From Alopecurus myosuroides (Eukaryota; Streptophyta; Magnoliopsida; Poales; Poaceae), in NCBI GenBank assembly GCA_028641055.1, contig CM054063.1, positions 45,000,828 through 45,064,827 of the forward strand: a stretch of 64,000 nt of DNA, read 5' to 3'. The notes under the pieces were generated by a model that was not told where the DNA came from, made no database searches, and saw nothing but the letters and a program-made list of their open reading frames with translations. The stretch's first letter is position 1; every line of letters begins with the position of its first letter. Position numbers and translations under genes: made by a program. Below, one piece after another: positions 11,100 through 22,589 of this stretch.

Positions 11100-12616
11100 T
11101 CCTCATTTTTTTCCTAACTCGTATGCTCTAACCAGGGACTTCAGATAAAATGAGGCCCTCCCAACACAAGATACTCCCGAATGTAAATAGTATGGCAGAA
11201 GTTTCTGCATGTGACTTAGTGACATATTTCCTGGAGAATCCTATGCAAGTTCTTTCTGATTTAGTACAAAGACTGAAATATAAATTAGCAAAATCTTGAT
11301 CATCTGAGGTTTTAGGAGAATTAAAAATGGATTGTGACTAACCACAAATGTATTTGTAGTGCCTATAGAGAGACCAAGGAAAAAGCGAGAAGGTTGCACG
11401 CTGATCACCATAAATACACTAAGAAACACAATAATGTTCCTTTTTCCAATAATCTAAAGAAGTAGTCGATCTACAGTTTGGTGTCCAGTTCATGATCAGG
11501 TTTTTCAGTAGATCTAGCCGTAAAAAAAAGTTATTTATGTCAACTGCGCACTTTTATATGATAATGACAAAGTTCAGGCAAACAACTGTGGTATATTGAT
11601 CTAATCCAAAAAGACATACTGATGATAGATTGATCCAATGATGATAATTCTAGAGCACATAAGATTGGAGTGAAGCGAAAACCTAAATAATGTTCAGCTT
11701 CTGATTTCCTTAAACATGTTACTTTACTTTAGGACAAAAGATTGCAGTGAAGCGCCAACCTAGCAAAATGATGTTCAGCTTCTGATTTCCTTAAACAGGT
11801 TCCCTGAATCGAATACTGATCTTATCCAAATTACATGGCAGATTGCAGTAGCACCACCCCTAGTTGCCCAGTGATTCTCAATTACTTTAGGACTCAGTCG
11901 ATAAGAAGCGGGATACTTTACTTGCACGTATGTTGAAACAAATTACTTTTAGGTATTAATTCAACACTGTGAAAGTAACATGTTCCTACTGAACCTTGTT
12001 AGTATTGAATGGACCTGAATGTTAACCAACAATCCAACATACAACGAATGCTCAAATTTCCATCTCATTTCCAGGAAGATAATATCCGTATTGTCGCATA
12101 AAACTAAGCCTTCTAAACCATATCAGAGCTGCACAGATCTTAATGCTAATATCATCATGAGTTATCGAAATTCTCTATCTTGGTACATCGACTATTGAAT
12201 TTGGAAAATTAAACCCAAAAATGCACTGCATGCATTCATGAGTCCAGATGGACCAGAGGAGAAAACAACCAGTCTACTTTGAGAATCCTGAACTTCTCAA
12301 GAATGACGCGACACAAGTCACACGAGGATGTCAAGAATGCCATTCACCCATGAGCCTAGATGAACCGGAGGAGAACCTAACACGCACAAACAAAAAACAA
12401 AGAAATCAAAACATTGGCAAGAAATAGCATTGACCAACAAAAAAGAGAGAAGAACAATAATACCCGATGCAGATGAAAGAACAACAGAGATGGCGAGTAC
12501 CACGGCCATAGAGCAGAACCGAGCAAGATGCATACCGTCGGCACAATCTGGGGATGCAGGAGGACGTCCGCCAGGAGTCAAACCATTTGTCTTTGATTAA
12601 GCAATTTGTACTTTGA
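11100..12616. other. Non-coding stretch with a short local duplication
   Basis: About 11660-11805 contains two copies, roughly 77-80 bases apart, of a segment including ATGTTCAGCTTCTGATTTCC. No gene or transposon end was recognised in the rest. Confidence 0.5.
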
Positions 12617-13627
12617 CTAGCAAATTTGCCCGTGCGTTGCAACGGGAGTGAAAACGGTATTTGGTTTAAAAAGTTGGCACAATGCAAATTTTACCCCATA
12701 GTTGATCGACTCGTGTAGATTTTTTTTTATCTAGATGAACACCAAATTGACGCAGGAGTTCAATGAATAACACTTAGCAACATTTAATTATTAGCAGTTA
12801 AAACGAGTTAGAAAAGTAATCACTTGCAACATATCTATTATTTATACAGTATAGGAAATATACCTTGCAACAGAAGAAAAACAAAACTGCGTCGCATGAC
12901 CGATTAACAGAACAGGTCTCTCACCTTATTTTATTTGTTTTAAAAAATTAACATCGGGTCTTGTTTAGTTGAAGAAGTGAGCCTTATAAAAGTTGACGGA
13001 GGGAGTATCTAAAACCTTCATACATATAATCCGACAGACACATTGAATTGAGGGGAGTTAGGGTAATTCATGGCTATGTGGCACATACCAAATAGATTGA
13101 GCCAAAAATTAAATCACCTCCTATATACGTGTATATATGTGATACTGATCCTTTTTACGTGATAAACTTGAAAAAATATGGAAACATGACCCCTAGAGCC
13201 CTCCCCATATTTCCCTATCTCAATCTGGACCACAAATACATGGTAGCTTCCACCGTCCATTTTTTCACTTTGGGCTGCAATTTGGCCCAGCCTGCACTGC
13301 ACCGCACATCGACCTTCTCTGTCTCTACTCGTATGTTCCTCATCTCGTGAGGTACAGAGTGCAGACGCCATGTCCTCCACTCAACCGATCCTCGCCGACG
13401 CCAGGCTCGTCGAACAATCTGCTTAGCCGCTGGCACACCCTGTGATCGTCCTGCCACCACCCCGCCTTCCAGCCCAACACCGCATCCCTTACCCTAGTCA
13501 TCGTTGCATGTTTCTGGTGGTCCCGCAGGCATTTGCAGGCACACGCATCGCCGCCGCGTCGCGGCGGTTTAGACGGCCGGGCCGGCGGCCGCTTGGGGTG
13601 ACGACGTTCAGATCATTCTACCGCAAC

Positions 13628-13992
13628 CACTAGTGGAAACAACCCCTTTCGTCCAGGGGGGCAGGGGGCATCTGTCCCGGTTGCACCAAAAACCGGGACA
13701 AGTGCCATGCATTGGTCCCGGTTCGTGTGCCCGAGGCAGCAGAAACCACCTGGGGGCATCTGTCCTGGTTCGTGGGGAGCCAATGGTCCCGGTTCGTGGC
13801 ACGACCCGGGACGAATCCCTAGCCACAGGCCACGTGGCGCGCGCATGGGCATTGGTCCCGGATCATACCCCTAACCGGGACCAATGTCCCTTCCCCTACA
13901 AATGCGGCCACAGCCCCGTCCCTTTTTTTTTAAGCATGGGTGGTATTGTCTGTCCGCGTGGCGCATGGGTGGTATTGTCTGTCCGCGTGGCG
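13628..13992. repeat. CACTA-1 left subterminal repeats and 29-bp duplication
   Basis: Many direct and inverted copies of GGTCCCGGTT / AACCGGGACC lie here; in CACTA elements such motifs bind the TNPA-type protein. A perfect 29-bp tandem duplication beginning GCATGGGTGGTATTG starts at 13934 and 13963. Confidence 0.75.
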
Positions 13993-14024
13993 CGGGAGTT
14001 GTAACGCGTGGCCATGAATGTGCG

Positions 14025-14032
14025 TTATAAAC
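14025..14032 (+). promoter_or_regulatory. TATA box of the AP2-like gene
   Basis: TTATAAAC lies 39-46 bases before the ATG at 14071, which is why that ATG is preferred over the one at 14008. Confidence 0.5.
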
Positions 14033-14070
14033 TGCCGCACCTCCACTCCACGCACCGTCGTGCCACCACC

Positions 14071-14673
14071 ATGCCTCCGAGGAGGAACAACACTACCGGT
14101 TTCCGCGGAGTTCGATCGCGGCAGAACGGAATGTTCACCGCGACTATCCGCTTCGGGGACGACCGCATCCCCCTCGGCTCCTTTGCGACGGCCTCGGAGG
14201 CCGCCCGCGCTTGGGACGCGGCGGCCTGGCGCCTCGGCCGCCCGCGGTCGTTGATGAATTTTAGCGACTGCCACACCCTCTGGGAAGCGGAGGCCAGGGC
14301 GCCGACGCCGCAGATCGTCACTGCCGCCGACCACCGCCACCTCAGGCACCGCGCGTTTCAGGGCCTAGTCGACGCCAGGGACGACCGCGTGGTCCGCGAG
14401 TACTACCGGAACAATCCGGGTGAGGAGAGCGCCGACGAGGAGCTATGGCAGACCCGCGCGGCTGAGCGGGCGGAGCGGCGCCTCGAACGCCACCTCGAGT
14501 TAGATGCCGCTCGGGAGGCGAGGACGAAGGCGCTGCAAGCGCTCCGTCGGGCCGACCACGCCGGCGAAGTCTGGGCCTCCGACGATCCGAGGTGGGGGCC
14601 TATCTCGGAAATACCATCATGCACCTCCTCCGACGACGAGGAGGTCACCGACGACGACGAGGACGAAGAGTAG
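14071..14673 (+). CDS. AP2/ERF-like domain protein carried by CACTA-1
   Basis: The product is 200 residues. Residues 9-64 form one AP2/ERF-like domain: TGFRGVRSRQNGMFTATIRF, LGSFATASEAARAWDAAAWR and a final LMNF. The usual WGKW tryptophans are partly replaced (GMFTATIRF), so DNA binding may be altered. The rest is charged, with a likely coiled coil rich in Arg/Glu/Ala (residues 130-175) and an acidic tail of Asp/Glu. The frame is intact with a TATA box in front and AATAAA at about 14707. It is convergent with the minus gene 14962-15507. The domain may be captured from a host transcription factor (inference); a TNPA-like role at subterminal repeats is possible but unproven. Confidence 0.75.
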   Translation: MPPRRNNTTGFRGVRSRQNGMFTATIRFGDDRIPLGSFATASEAARAWDAAAWRLGRPRSLMNFSDCHTLWEAEARAPTPQIVTAADHRHLRHRAFQGLVDARDDRVVREYYRNNPGEESADEELWQTRAAERAERRLERHLELDAAREARTKALQALRRADHAGEVWASDDPRWGPISEIPSCTSSDDEEVTDDDEDEE

Positions 14674-14961
14674 CGCGCTAGCGCGTCTGTTTTCTGTTGG
14701 CTGTTTAATAAAATAATTTGTTGTATTCCGGCAAACAGTGGCCCTCTAGCTCGTCTGTTTTCTGTTTTCCGTGTGGTTTTTCCTGATTTGTTGGATTCAG
14801 ATCTAATGGCATTTCGATAGACGTTAAAAAGAGGGGGACATGTATTTCGATAGATAAACAAGGCACGGTACACATAATGGCAAGATTGGATCTAAATCTA
14901 AACGGAGAGCATAGATCTAAATAAACAAGGCAGTACATAATGGCAAAAGTGCATCGATCTA

Positions 14962-15507
14962 CTAGTCATACTCCTGCCTAGGCCTATAGTACATGTACTC
15001 GTAGTCGTCGTAGTCGCCGCCGCCGTCGTCGTCACTATCGTCTGACGGTGCTCTGCACTCCCTCGGAGGATCACGACTCCAGGACTGGGCCTGAGGGTAG
15101 CGCAGGCGGGGGATATCGCCGGCCCTGATGTAGTCCATGACGCTCTGTAGAGTCCGGCCGGACCACCATAGCCGACGACCGGCCTCGTGAAAGTTCCCAG
15201 GAGGCAGACCGTCCTCCTCATACCTGGCGAGCGCCCTCTCACGCCGATTGATGAAGAAGGCATCCCAAGTATGCTGGTTATCGGGATGCCAACTGGGATT
15301 CCTCCGCTGCTCCGACGTGAGCTCGTGGTAGTAGTGGTTCGTGATGGCCGCCCGACGCGCCACACCTTGAGGAAGAGGAGGGACCGGCACTCCTCCGGCG
15401 CTCAGCATCCAACCGGCGGGAACGTTGTAGCCGCACGGGCAGGGGTAGTTCGAGGCGGAAAGTGCCTCCGCCTGGATGAATGTTAGAGTGGGTACGGTAG
15501 AAGCCAT
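14962..15507 (-). CDS. 'SAGGVPVPP' family protein of unknown function
   Basis: An intact 181-codon frame begins at the ATG at 15507 (MASTVPTLTF). Visible parts are YPCPCGYNVPAGW, LSAGGVPVPPLP (about residues 34-45), a middle region with WDAFFINRRERALARYEEDG, then RRLWWSGRTLQSVMDYIRAG and IPRLRYP, and an acidic tyrosine-rich tail. It is homologous to the decayed gene at 7065-8193 in a Harbinger-type element. A TATA box (15558-15568) lies about 55 bases upstream. No known domain was recognised. The WW and helix-like DYI..G segments suggest a folded domain. Its presence in two transposon classes suggests a transposon-associated role or repeated capture. Confidence 0.7.
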   Translation of the reverse strand: MASTVPTLTFIQAEALSASNYPCPCGYNVPAGWMLSAGGVPVPPLPQGVARRAAITNHYYHELTSEQRRNPSWHPDNQHTWDAFFINRRERALARYEEDGLPPGNFHEAGRRLWWSGRTLQSVMDYIRAGDIPRLRYPQAQSWSRDPPRECRAPSDDSDDDGGGDYDDYEYMYYRPRQEYD

Positions 15508-15557
15508 GAGAGAGTGGTGAGTTTGTATGTGTTTATGCCAATGGTGTGGCAATGCAT

Positions 15558-15568
15558 ACATATATATA
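15558..15568 (-). promoter_or_regulatory. TATA box of the minus-strand gene at 14962-15507
   Basis: CTATATATATG on the minus strand, about 55 bases before the ATG at 15507. Confidence 0.55.
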
Positions 15569-15587
15569 GCGAGAAGAAAACATCGAT

Positions 15588-15698
15588 CCCTTTAGTCCCG
15601 GTTGGGGACACCAACCGGGACTAAATGGGTTAGGGTTTCATTGGGAAACGGATCATCCCTTTAGTCCCGGTTGGGGAAACCAACCGGGACTAAATGGG
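15588..15698. repeat. Two palindromes of the TTTAGTCCCGGTTGG type
   Basis: TTTAGTCCCGGTTGG and its inverse CCAACCGGGACTAAA occur as two small hairpins about 70 bases apart. They belong to the CACTA subterminal motif family but lie inside the element. Confidence 0.7.
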
Positions 15699-15719
15699 AA
15701 TTAGGGTTTCGTTTGGACC

Positions 15720-16935
15720 AATCAGATAGAATCACACGGATCGTGTGTTTCTTTCAAGCGCTCGTGAGTCGTTGGATCCGGGTGTGTTTTTTTCGAGCTG
15801 TTGTGAGCCGTTCGATCAGGGCTACGGTGTGTTTCTTTCGAGCTGCTGTGAGCCGTTGGATGAGGTGTTTCTTAACCGTTGGATCAAAACCCTAGCTCAA
15901 CACTTTTTGAGCCAGAGGACCCTATATATAGCCCAGCTTCATACACCCCGGTCAGTTCATCTCTCCGTCAGGTAGTGAGAAGTAATGAAGCTCGATCTTT
16001 TTCCATTGCCCAGCGCCATATTTCTCAACACCCTTGGCTAGCTTAATCACTTCGTCCTATGTCCAGTGCTTGTCATCTTTCCTATATTGACCTCCCTGCC
16101 GAAGGCACATTCTGTAAGTATCGCCATGGCTTGGGCTCTTCCATGAAGTGGTAATTTTCGACCTGTAGAATACAAATGAAGTATCGGTTGATATTATGTT
16201 TCTGATGACGATTGTGCAGATGGTTGGATGGTTTATAGGAGTTTCGTGCATTACAGATCCTAATACACCGGTTTGTAAATGCATGGTGGCTACCAGCATA
16301 AGGGAGATAGTTGATCAAGGAAGAAAAATGGTAATAGTTTTATATTTCTTATTATTACCTGGCTAGGAAGAGGAATAGTAGATGGAGGCCAATCAAGAGG
16401 ATCAGCCAGTATGTTTGCCCAAATCTGAGCTTCATCCGCTGGCTTCATTGTATGCTTGGCTCAGTGAGGAGCTACCACCTGTTCAATGAATGTGCAAAAC
16501 TGAGTGCAGGGCTAAAATAAGTGTTCCGTATTCATTCGACAATACACACGACAGTACATGGTAAATCTTAAATATATGTGCAGAACAGAATGCTTACCGC
16601 ATCCCCCTCGGTATTCGTTTGTTTTCTCTTTTTAATAAAAGAATTTGTATTCCGGCGACACTGCTTTTAATGTAATTATTACTAATTTTAAAACAATATA
16701 AGATATTTATATTTAAATTAAGTGTAAATAGTGAAATAGTTAATAGTTAGAACAGTTAGAATAATTATTTAGGAAAACAGAAAACGGATTTGAATTATTT
16801 ACGCAATTTCAAACAATTTTAATGTTGTAATTTTTTCGTAATTTGAAAGTATGTAGAAGTTATTCACTTACATATTTAAGATATTCAAAATTTGGCGCTA
16901 AAACAATTGGCGCGCCGGCCCACTGGTTCTGGCGC
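15720..16935. other. CACTA-1 internal DNA, nothing recognised
   Basis: 15740-15880 holds three imperfect copies of a segment with GTGTTTCTTTCGAGCTGTTG. The rest is AT-rich without a convincing gene. Confidence 0.4.
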
Positions 16936-16944
16936 GGGCGACCA

Positions 16945-17072
16945 GCCGGGCCCTTCCGTCCCGGTTGGTGCCACCAACCGGGACGAAGGGTCTTTCGTCC
17001 CGGTTGGTGGCACCAACCGGGACGGAAGGGTCTTTCGTCCCGGTTGTTGCCACCAACCGGGACGAAAGGGTC
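16945..17072. repeat. Cluster of CCCGGTTGGTGCCACCAACCGGG palindromes (named by half-sites)
   Basis: Three successive hairpins of half-sites GTCCCGGTTG and CAACCGGGAC, separated by AAGGGTCTTTC-type linkers, lie just before the GC-rich leader of the downstream gene. They are probable binding sites for the element's own DNA-binding protein. Confidence 0.7.
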
Positions 17073-17099
17073 ATAGGATATAAACACGTCACCGCTCCT

Positions 17100-17468
17100 T
17101 TCAGTTCCAGACCGCGCGCAGGGACCAAATCGACGCCGCCAGGCTGCCCAATTTTTCCGTCCCCCCGCGCCGCCCCCTCGCCCCGTCGGCATCCCCGCCG
17201 CCCCCTCGCCCCGTCGGCATCCTCCTCTGTGGCGCCGCTCCCGACTCCGTCGAGCGCACCCACCCCCCTAGCGCCCTCTCCCGTTCGCCTCGGCCGCGCG
17301 CCGCCCCTCTAGGTCCCGTCGCTGCCCCGCGCCGCTGCCCCGCGCCGCCCCTCGATCCCGTCGCTGCCCCGCGCCGCCCCTCGATCCCGTCGCTGCCCCG
17401 CGCCATCCTCCACCGCCCCCCGCGCCGCCGCTGCCCCGCGCCGCCGGCCCGCCGCTGCCCCAGGAGGA
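17100..17468 (+). other. GC-rich leader exon of the CACTA-1 gene
   Basis: C-rich sequence with two sets of tandem repeats of about 30 bp (GCCCCCTCGCCCCGTCGGCA, about 17165-17222; CCCCTCGATCCCGTCGCTGC, about 17340-17400). It ends at AGGAG|GTAAAAGG, a likely donor that would join the acceptor at 18918. Confidence 0.5.
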
Positions 17469-17987
17469 GGTAAAAGGCCTGCCTCCATCTCGCCCTAATC
17501 TGGGGCCTTTTTTGTTTTTCTTCCTTTTTTTTTACTTAATTACTGTTTTTTATTATTGTTAGAATTATTAGTTTACAAATGTTAGAAATTTTAGTTTATG
17601 AATGTTAGAAATTTTAGATTAGACTTATTTACTTTAAATTTGTTTAGAATTGATATAAAAAATTTAAAAATGTTAGAGCATGTCTAACAGACCCCCTATA
17701 TATATGGCCCAAAACCCGTATAATAACCGCTGATATACGGGTTTGGGCTATACCCGGCCATCTAGCAGACCCCGTAAATGGACCACCCCGAACGATTTTT
17801 TACAAGTTTGGGCAGGGGGCGGCCCGTCGACCCCTACATGTGCTGGTCGGGAGGGGATATAGAGGGCCAACCCTCTAGCTCGTGCGAGCTAGGGCGCGCT
17901 GAAGATCTTTTGAGAGTATGGACAGAGTTTACTTTGTCTAGAAATAACAACAGCAATTAAAATTCAGATATGAAGAGGCATCCCTGA

Positions 17988-18198
17988 TGCCCCTGTTAGA
18001 AGAGAGCAAATCAACACTAAAATGAAGAAAACAGATATTGCTGTTGTATGAATGTGTTGAAGAAGCAAAGACAGGACCAAAGGTTACCAAATTTGCTGGT
18101 AACCTTTGGTCCCGTCTTTGCTTCTTCAACACATTCATACAGCAGCAATATCTGTTTTCTTCGTTTTAGTGTTTCTTTGCTCTCCTCTAACACGGGCA
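17988..18198. repeat. Hairpin 1, arms of about 102 bp
   Basis: Left arm 17988-18089 and right arm 18097-18198 are near-perfect inverted copies around a 7-base loop. No coding similarity recognised. Confidence 0.9.
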
Positions 18199-18702
18199 TT
18201 AGTCTGGTGAGTTACTAAAAAATCTTCTTTTTTGGGGTTTCCTCAAGTTTGTCCGAGTATTTTCACTGCCTCATTCTCTTTTGTTTTTCGCCTGTTCCTG
18301 CCTGCTATACAGGTCATACCAGAGTGGTTTCTGAACTATTTTGGAGGAAAGATACCAGGAACTGTCAAATTACAAGCCCCTAATGGTATTGCATTTGATG
18401 TTGGAGAGTTATGGAGAACATGAACAGAATAATCCTCAAGTATGGGTTCCGCCCACCCATACTTGAGGATTGTTCTGTTCATGTTCTCCATAACTCCAAC
18501 ATCAAATGCAATACCATTAGGGGCTTGTAATTTGACAGTTCCTGGTATCTTTCCTCCAAAATAGTTCAGAAACCACTCTGGTATGACCTGTAACACGCAG
18601 GAACAGGTGAAAAACAAAAGAGAATGAGGCAGTGAAAATACTCGGACAAACTTGAGGAAACCCCAAAAAAGAAGATTTTATAGTAACTCACCAGGCTATG
18701 CA
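18196..18702. repeat. Hairpin 2, inverted B3-gene exon, arms of about 250 bp
   Basis: Arms 18196-18447 and 18455-18702 are near-perfect inverted copies around a 7-base loop. Each arm holds an intron end (…CTATACAG in the left arm) and an exon coding VIPEWFLNYFGGKIPGTVKL, then NGIAFDVGV and NRTILKYGW, the core of a plant B3 DNA-binding domain. The left arm has two extra bases after GATGTTGGAG; the right arm keeps the frame. Transcription through it would give a long double-stranded RNA. Confidence 0.88.
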
Positions 18703-18920
18703 TGAAAATGTCCAAAACCCTGTACACGCGTTTTAGGGGGCGAAAACATAAGGGGTCTGTTAGACATGCTCTTAGGGGGCGAAAACATATAAGGGGTCCG
18801 TTAGACATGCTCTTAGAAATTTAAGAATGCTAGAAATGTTATCGTATGTTTAAATATTATTATGCATGTGCAATTTTAATGAATTGGATCTGAAATATAT
18901 ACTTACTCTTTTTGTATAGT

Positions 18921-21900
18921 ATGGAGCCAAGAGACGAAGATGCCGAAAATATGATCGAGGGTTTAATCCGCGGGCCCGACGTAGAGCCCGATGTGAGCCA
19001 GTGGATGAACGACTCCGGTGAGGGAGATCCGGTGCTCACCCAGGGAGACGACTCCGATGAGGGAGAAGCCGACGGCTCCGATATGGGAGCAGCCGACGGC
19101 TCCGGTGGAACCATACAAATTACAAACACCGGCTCCGAGGTGCATATATATATATGTTAATTAATGAAGCATCCGTTGTCTATATACATGTATTAACAGT
19201 CTTTATATTTTTAGCCATCCGGTTCAAATATATCAACCGGAAAAAAGACTAAACGAGGCGCAACAAAGAAGTTGAAAGATACAGAAAGATACAGGATCGA
19301 CACGATCACAGCAGACGGCGCACCCGAGCTTCCCGCTGATGTTGCCCAAAAATTTGTGAAGCAATGCGGAGTGCTAGTTAGAGATCACATCCCGATAACT
19401 GTTAATGAGTGGAATGAGCCAAAAGATCCGCGGAAACAAGGAATTTCATATGTCGGCAAAATAGCCAAAGATCATCTTTTCTCAAAGATTTTGGCTAATT
19501 TCAACTTACCCGTGCCGGAGGTGGACGAGAATGAAGCGGATGTGACTGAGGCCGATGTTACTAAAATGAAACATGAGATACGGGAAAAGGTCAAAGCGTG
19601 GACCCTGAAAAAGATGGCCGAGCAATTCAAAAACTGGAAGAAAAGATTGAACCTTGATTATGTTAAGAAGAACAAGACTCCTGATTTCACTCAAGGGTAT
19701 GAGAAAATAAAACCCGTATGGCCAGACTTCGTGAAGTACAAGCTGGCAGAGAATGAACTGGAAAGGACGAAAACAAATGAGAAAAACGCCGGCAAAAAGG
19801 TATATCACCATGTTATGGGGCAAGGTGGCTACAAGGGTTCTAGTCCCAAGTGGGAGACATGGGAGAACAACCTGATTCAGCAGGGGATCACTCCCGAGCC
19901 GTTCTTGTGGGTCGAGCGGACAAGGTCATGGTTCTACGGGCATGGGGGCAGGTTGGACGCCGAAGGAAAAGCAATATATAACCTAAGGCATAAAAAGAGT
20001 CATCCTCTACCCATAGAGAAGCTGAGAGACGCAATAAAGGACGTTAAAGATGGGAAGTTCGTGCCAGATAGAGAGAACGACGAGCTCACACGAGCTGACA
20101 CAGGATGTAGCAAAGAAGCAGCAAGACCAAATTAACACACTTAGCCAGCAGATAGTGTCTACCGGCGCATCAGTACACATGCTAGAAGTTGAAGCTGAGG
20201 CTCCCGACGCCGCACATTCTCATCGCAAAAGCAGCGTTGCGTCCACGCAGCTACCGGATGATGATGCACCACCGATGATTTACCCGGTGGACGAGATCAC
20301 GGAAATGACATCCTGTGAGCTCCACGTGAAGGTCGTCAATATAACCATCAAGGCGGCGGCCGAATATGTCTTACCGATTGGCAACGAACCAACTCACCAT
20401 TGTCTCCCGGTTCCACGGGGCTACGCTGTTGTTGGGGTCGATGAAGTTGCCAACGGATTCGAGCGGGTAAAGCTTGATTTTCCTGAAGGTGAAGACGAAG
20501 AGTTGACTGAACTCGGAGAAGCCAAGAACTCGACCGTTCTATGGCTAAAGGAATGCATTGTGCTCACAAATCAGACGGCAAAGCCATCGAATTCTCGCAT
20601 TTCTCCAGCGCAAAAGTCTCCAGCGCGGTCGTCTTCGCAACGCATGCCGTCTCTGGCGCGGTCGCCTACGCCGTGCACGTCTCCAGCGCGGTCGCCTACG
20701 CCGCCGCGTCAGCCCTCTCCGCCCACTAAGTTTCTGCCGAAACGTAAAAAATCACCGAAACGTCAACGGTCACCCCTCCCGAAGGTACCAAAAGAGGTAC
20801 CCAAGTTACCTTACGACTATACTCCCGAGGAAACCCAGAAAATCGCAAAGGACGAATACGATGCGTGGAAATCAAAGCGGAAGGAGAAGCAAAAGCCAGA
20901 TTTCCCTGAGACCGAAGAAGAGATAGAACGAGCTTGGAAAATGGTGAAGACTCTTCATCAACCCGAGCCGAGTCTGTCATCTGACTATGACCGCTCTATT
21001 CTGAAGTCACACCAGGAAATGGTGCGGTCAACGAAGAGTAGTAGCGCAAGCGGGAAAAAGGGGAAATCAGTTGCTCAACTCGGAGAGCAGAAAAAACAAT
21101 CCACGTCCCCGCTCAAAGTGATTTCCAATACCCAGGTGGGGCCGAGCACTAATATTGCTGATGAGGATATTGATCCGGAGTTTATAACACTGTACGCAGA
21201 CAAGGCAGCTGATGCGGGTTTGTCCATTGCTGAGTATATGCAAACAGTGAACTACTTCCCCGCAGCTGAATGTGCGTACAAATACGAGTCCGGGCAGCCT
21301 CTTGTCAAACCCGAGGAGATAAAGAATCTACCAACGAAAATGCGAAGAGTGCATAATTGGTATATGCAAGCCGCTAATGAATCTGAGGACTGGCTATGTC
21401 TCAGCGTTAAGGACGAGCACTATGGAACTGGAAATGGAATTGTTATGATTCAATTTGAGGAATTGTTTCAGTTATACCAGCAGCAGGCCCTCGACAAATC
21501 TATCCTTAGTGCCTATTGTCTGTAAGCACTTATTTCTCTAGCTCACCTCATTCAATTGCATATATATTCATATATATATATATATAGTACACTCATATAT
21601 TATAATTGCAGAATGAAGATTCTCGAATGCAAAAGAGATGGAATCTATGATATTGGGTTCATTGATCCAAATATTATTTATGAAAAGATTCTTCGGCAAT
21701 CTCCCAAGGATACAGAAAATAATATTCTAAGGGAAATAATATTTAACCAACACCGACGGGAAATACTATTTCCTTACAACTTCAAGTAAGTGTGTTACTC
21801 TGTTGTAAACATTCTGTTTTCCTTACTCGATGTTCATTGTATAATTGATGAGTTCTGCGTGCGCAGCTTCCACTATATTCTGCTAATCTTCCAAATTGAC

Positions 21901-22565
21901 AAAGGAAAAGTAATTGTAATGGACTCAAAACGTAAACCCCTCTCAATGTGGGCTGACATGCAAGAAATGATCCAGCGGTAATTTCAATCTTTATTAATTT
22001 CAGTATTTATATATTGCAATATATCGACTACTTTGTTTCATTTTCGGATATCAAGTAATTACTAACTCTTTTTATTCTTTTTCTTTCTCGGGTAGGGTTT
22101 GGAAGAGGTTCATAAGGAAGTCTCCCGGTGAATGGGAAAAACAACTTACATTTGATGTTGTGCAAGTAAGTACTATCTAGATCCGTGCCCATCTCCATTA
22201 TCATGCCTGGTTGATTATTATTTTGATTGAAACAATCTTCTCGTATAGTGCTTGCAACAAGGAGACGGGAATAACTTGTGTGGATACTACGTTTGCGAGT
22301 TCATTCGTCAGACCACATCTCCCAAGGGCAGAAATTTAAAACAACTTCATGTACGTTAATCGTCAATTCTTCTTATTACTATCTATTTTAGTTACTTAGC
22401 TTCATATATTTTAGTGACCACTCTTCTTTATATTAGATCGAACGGCTTCGGGACGGTCTTCTACCTAGGGACCGCATACGAGCAATTCAGGAGGAAATTG
22501 CGGGCTTCTTAGATGCAGAGGTCATAAACGTACATGGAGAGTACCATGCCTCCGGTTGGAACTAA
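18921..22565 (+). pseudogene. CACTA-1 ORF2: Transposase_24-like plus Ulp1-like protease, frame-broken once
   Basis: Exons by GT-AG joins: 18921-19139, 19215-21521, 21612-21785, 21867-21977, 22096-22165, 22249-22350, 22437-22565; all phases agree. The first part (about 19300-20090) is a Transposase_24-type module: CGVLVRDHIPITVNEWNEPK, KNWKKRLNLDYVKKNKTPDF, VPDRENDELT. A middle part is Ser/Pro/Lys-rich. The last exons give an Ulp1/C48-type cysteine protease end: His in FHYILL, Asp in VMDS, Gln in LQQGDGN and Cys in NLCGYYVCEF. Near 20090 the frame shifts between two short near-repeats (GAGCTCACAC, GAGCTGACAC), where conserved sequence is missing, so a small deletion is likely. The first exon is acidic with EGD/DGS repeats. 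Confidence 0.8.
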
Positions 22566-22589
22566 GTTTGATTTTGTAATACACTCCAT

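Larger units (their letters stand above)
17676..18812. mobile_element. Pack-type TIR element with captured B3 exon
   Basis: Ends are GAGCATGTCTAACAGACCCC and its near-inverse, flanked by TTA (17673-17675 and 18813-18815), fitting Harbinger targets. The right terminal 41 bp are duplicated, giving a second possible end at 18771 also followed by TTA. It encodes no transposase. It contains two back-to-back hairpins, one of a B3 gene fragment. It sits in the leader intron of the CACTA-1 gene on the transcribed strand. Confidence 0.8.

Noticed and set aside
18232..18617. B3-like frames on both strands as a real B3 gene
   Set aside because: They are the two arms of one inverted repeat with only a single exon; no start, first exon or complete domain is present.
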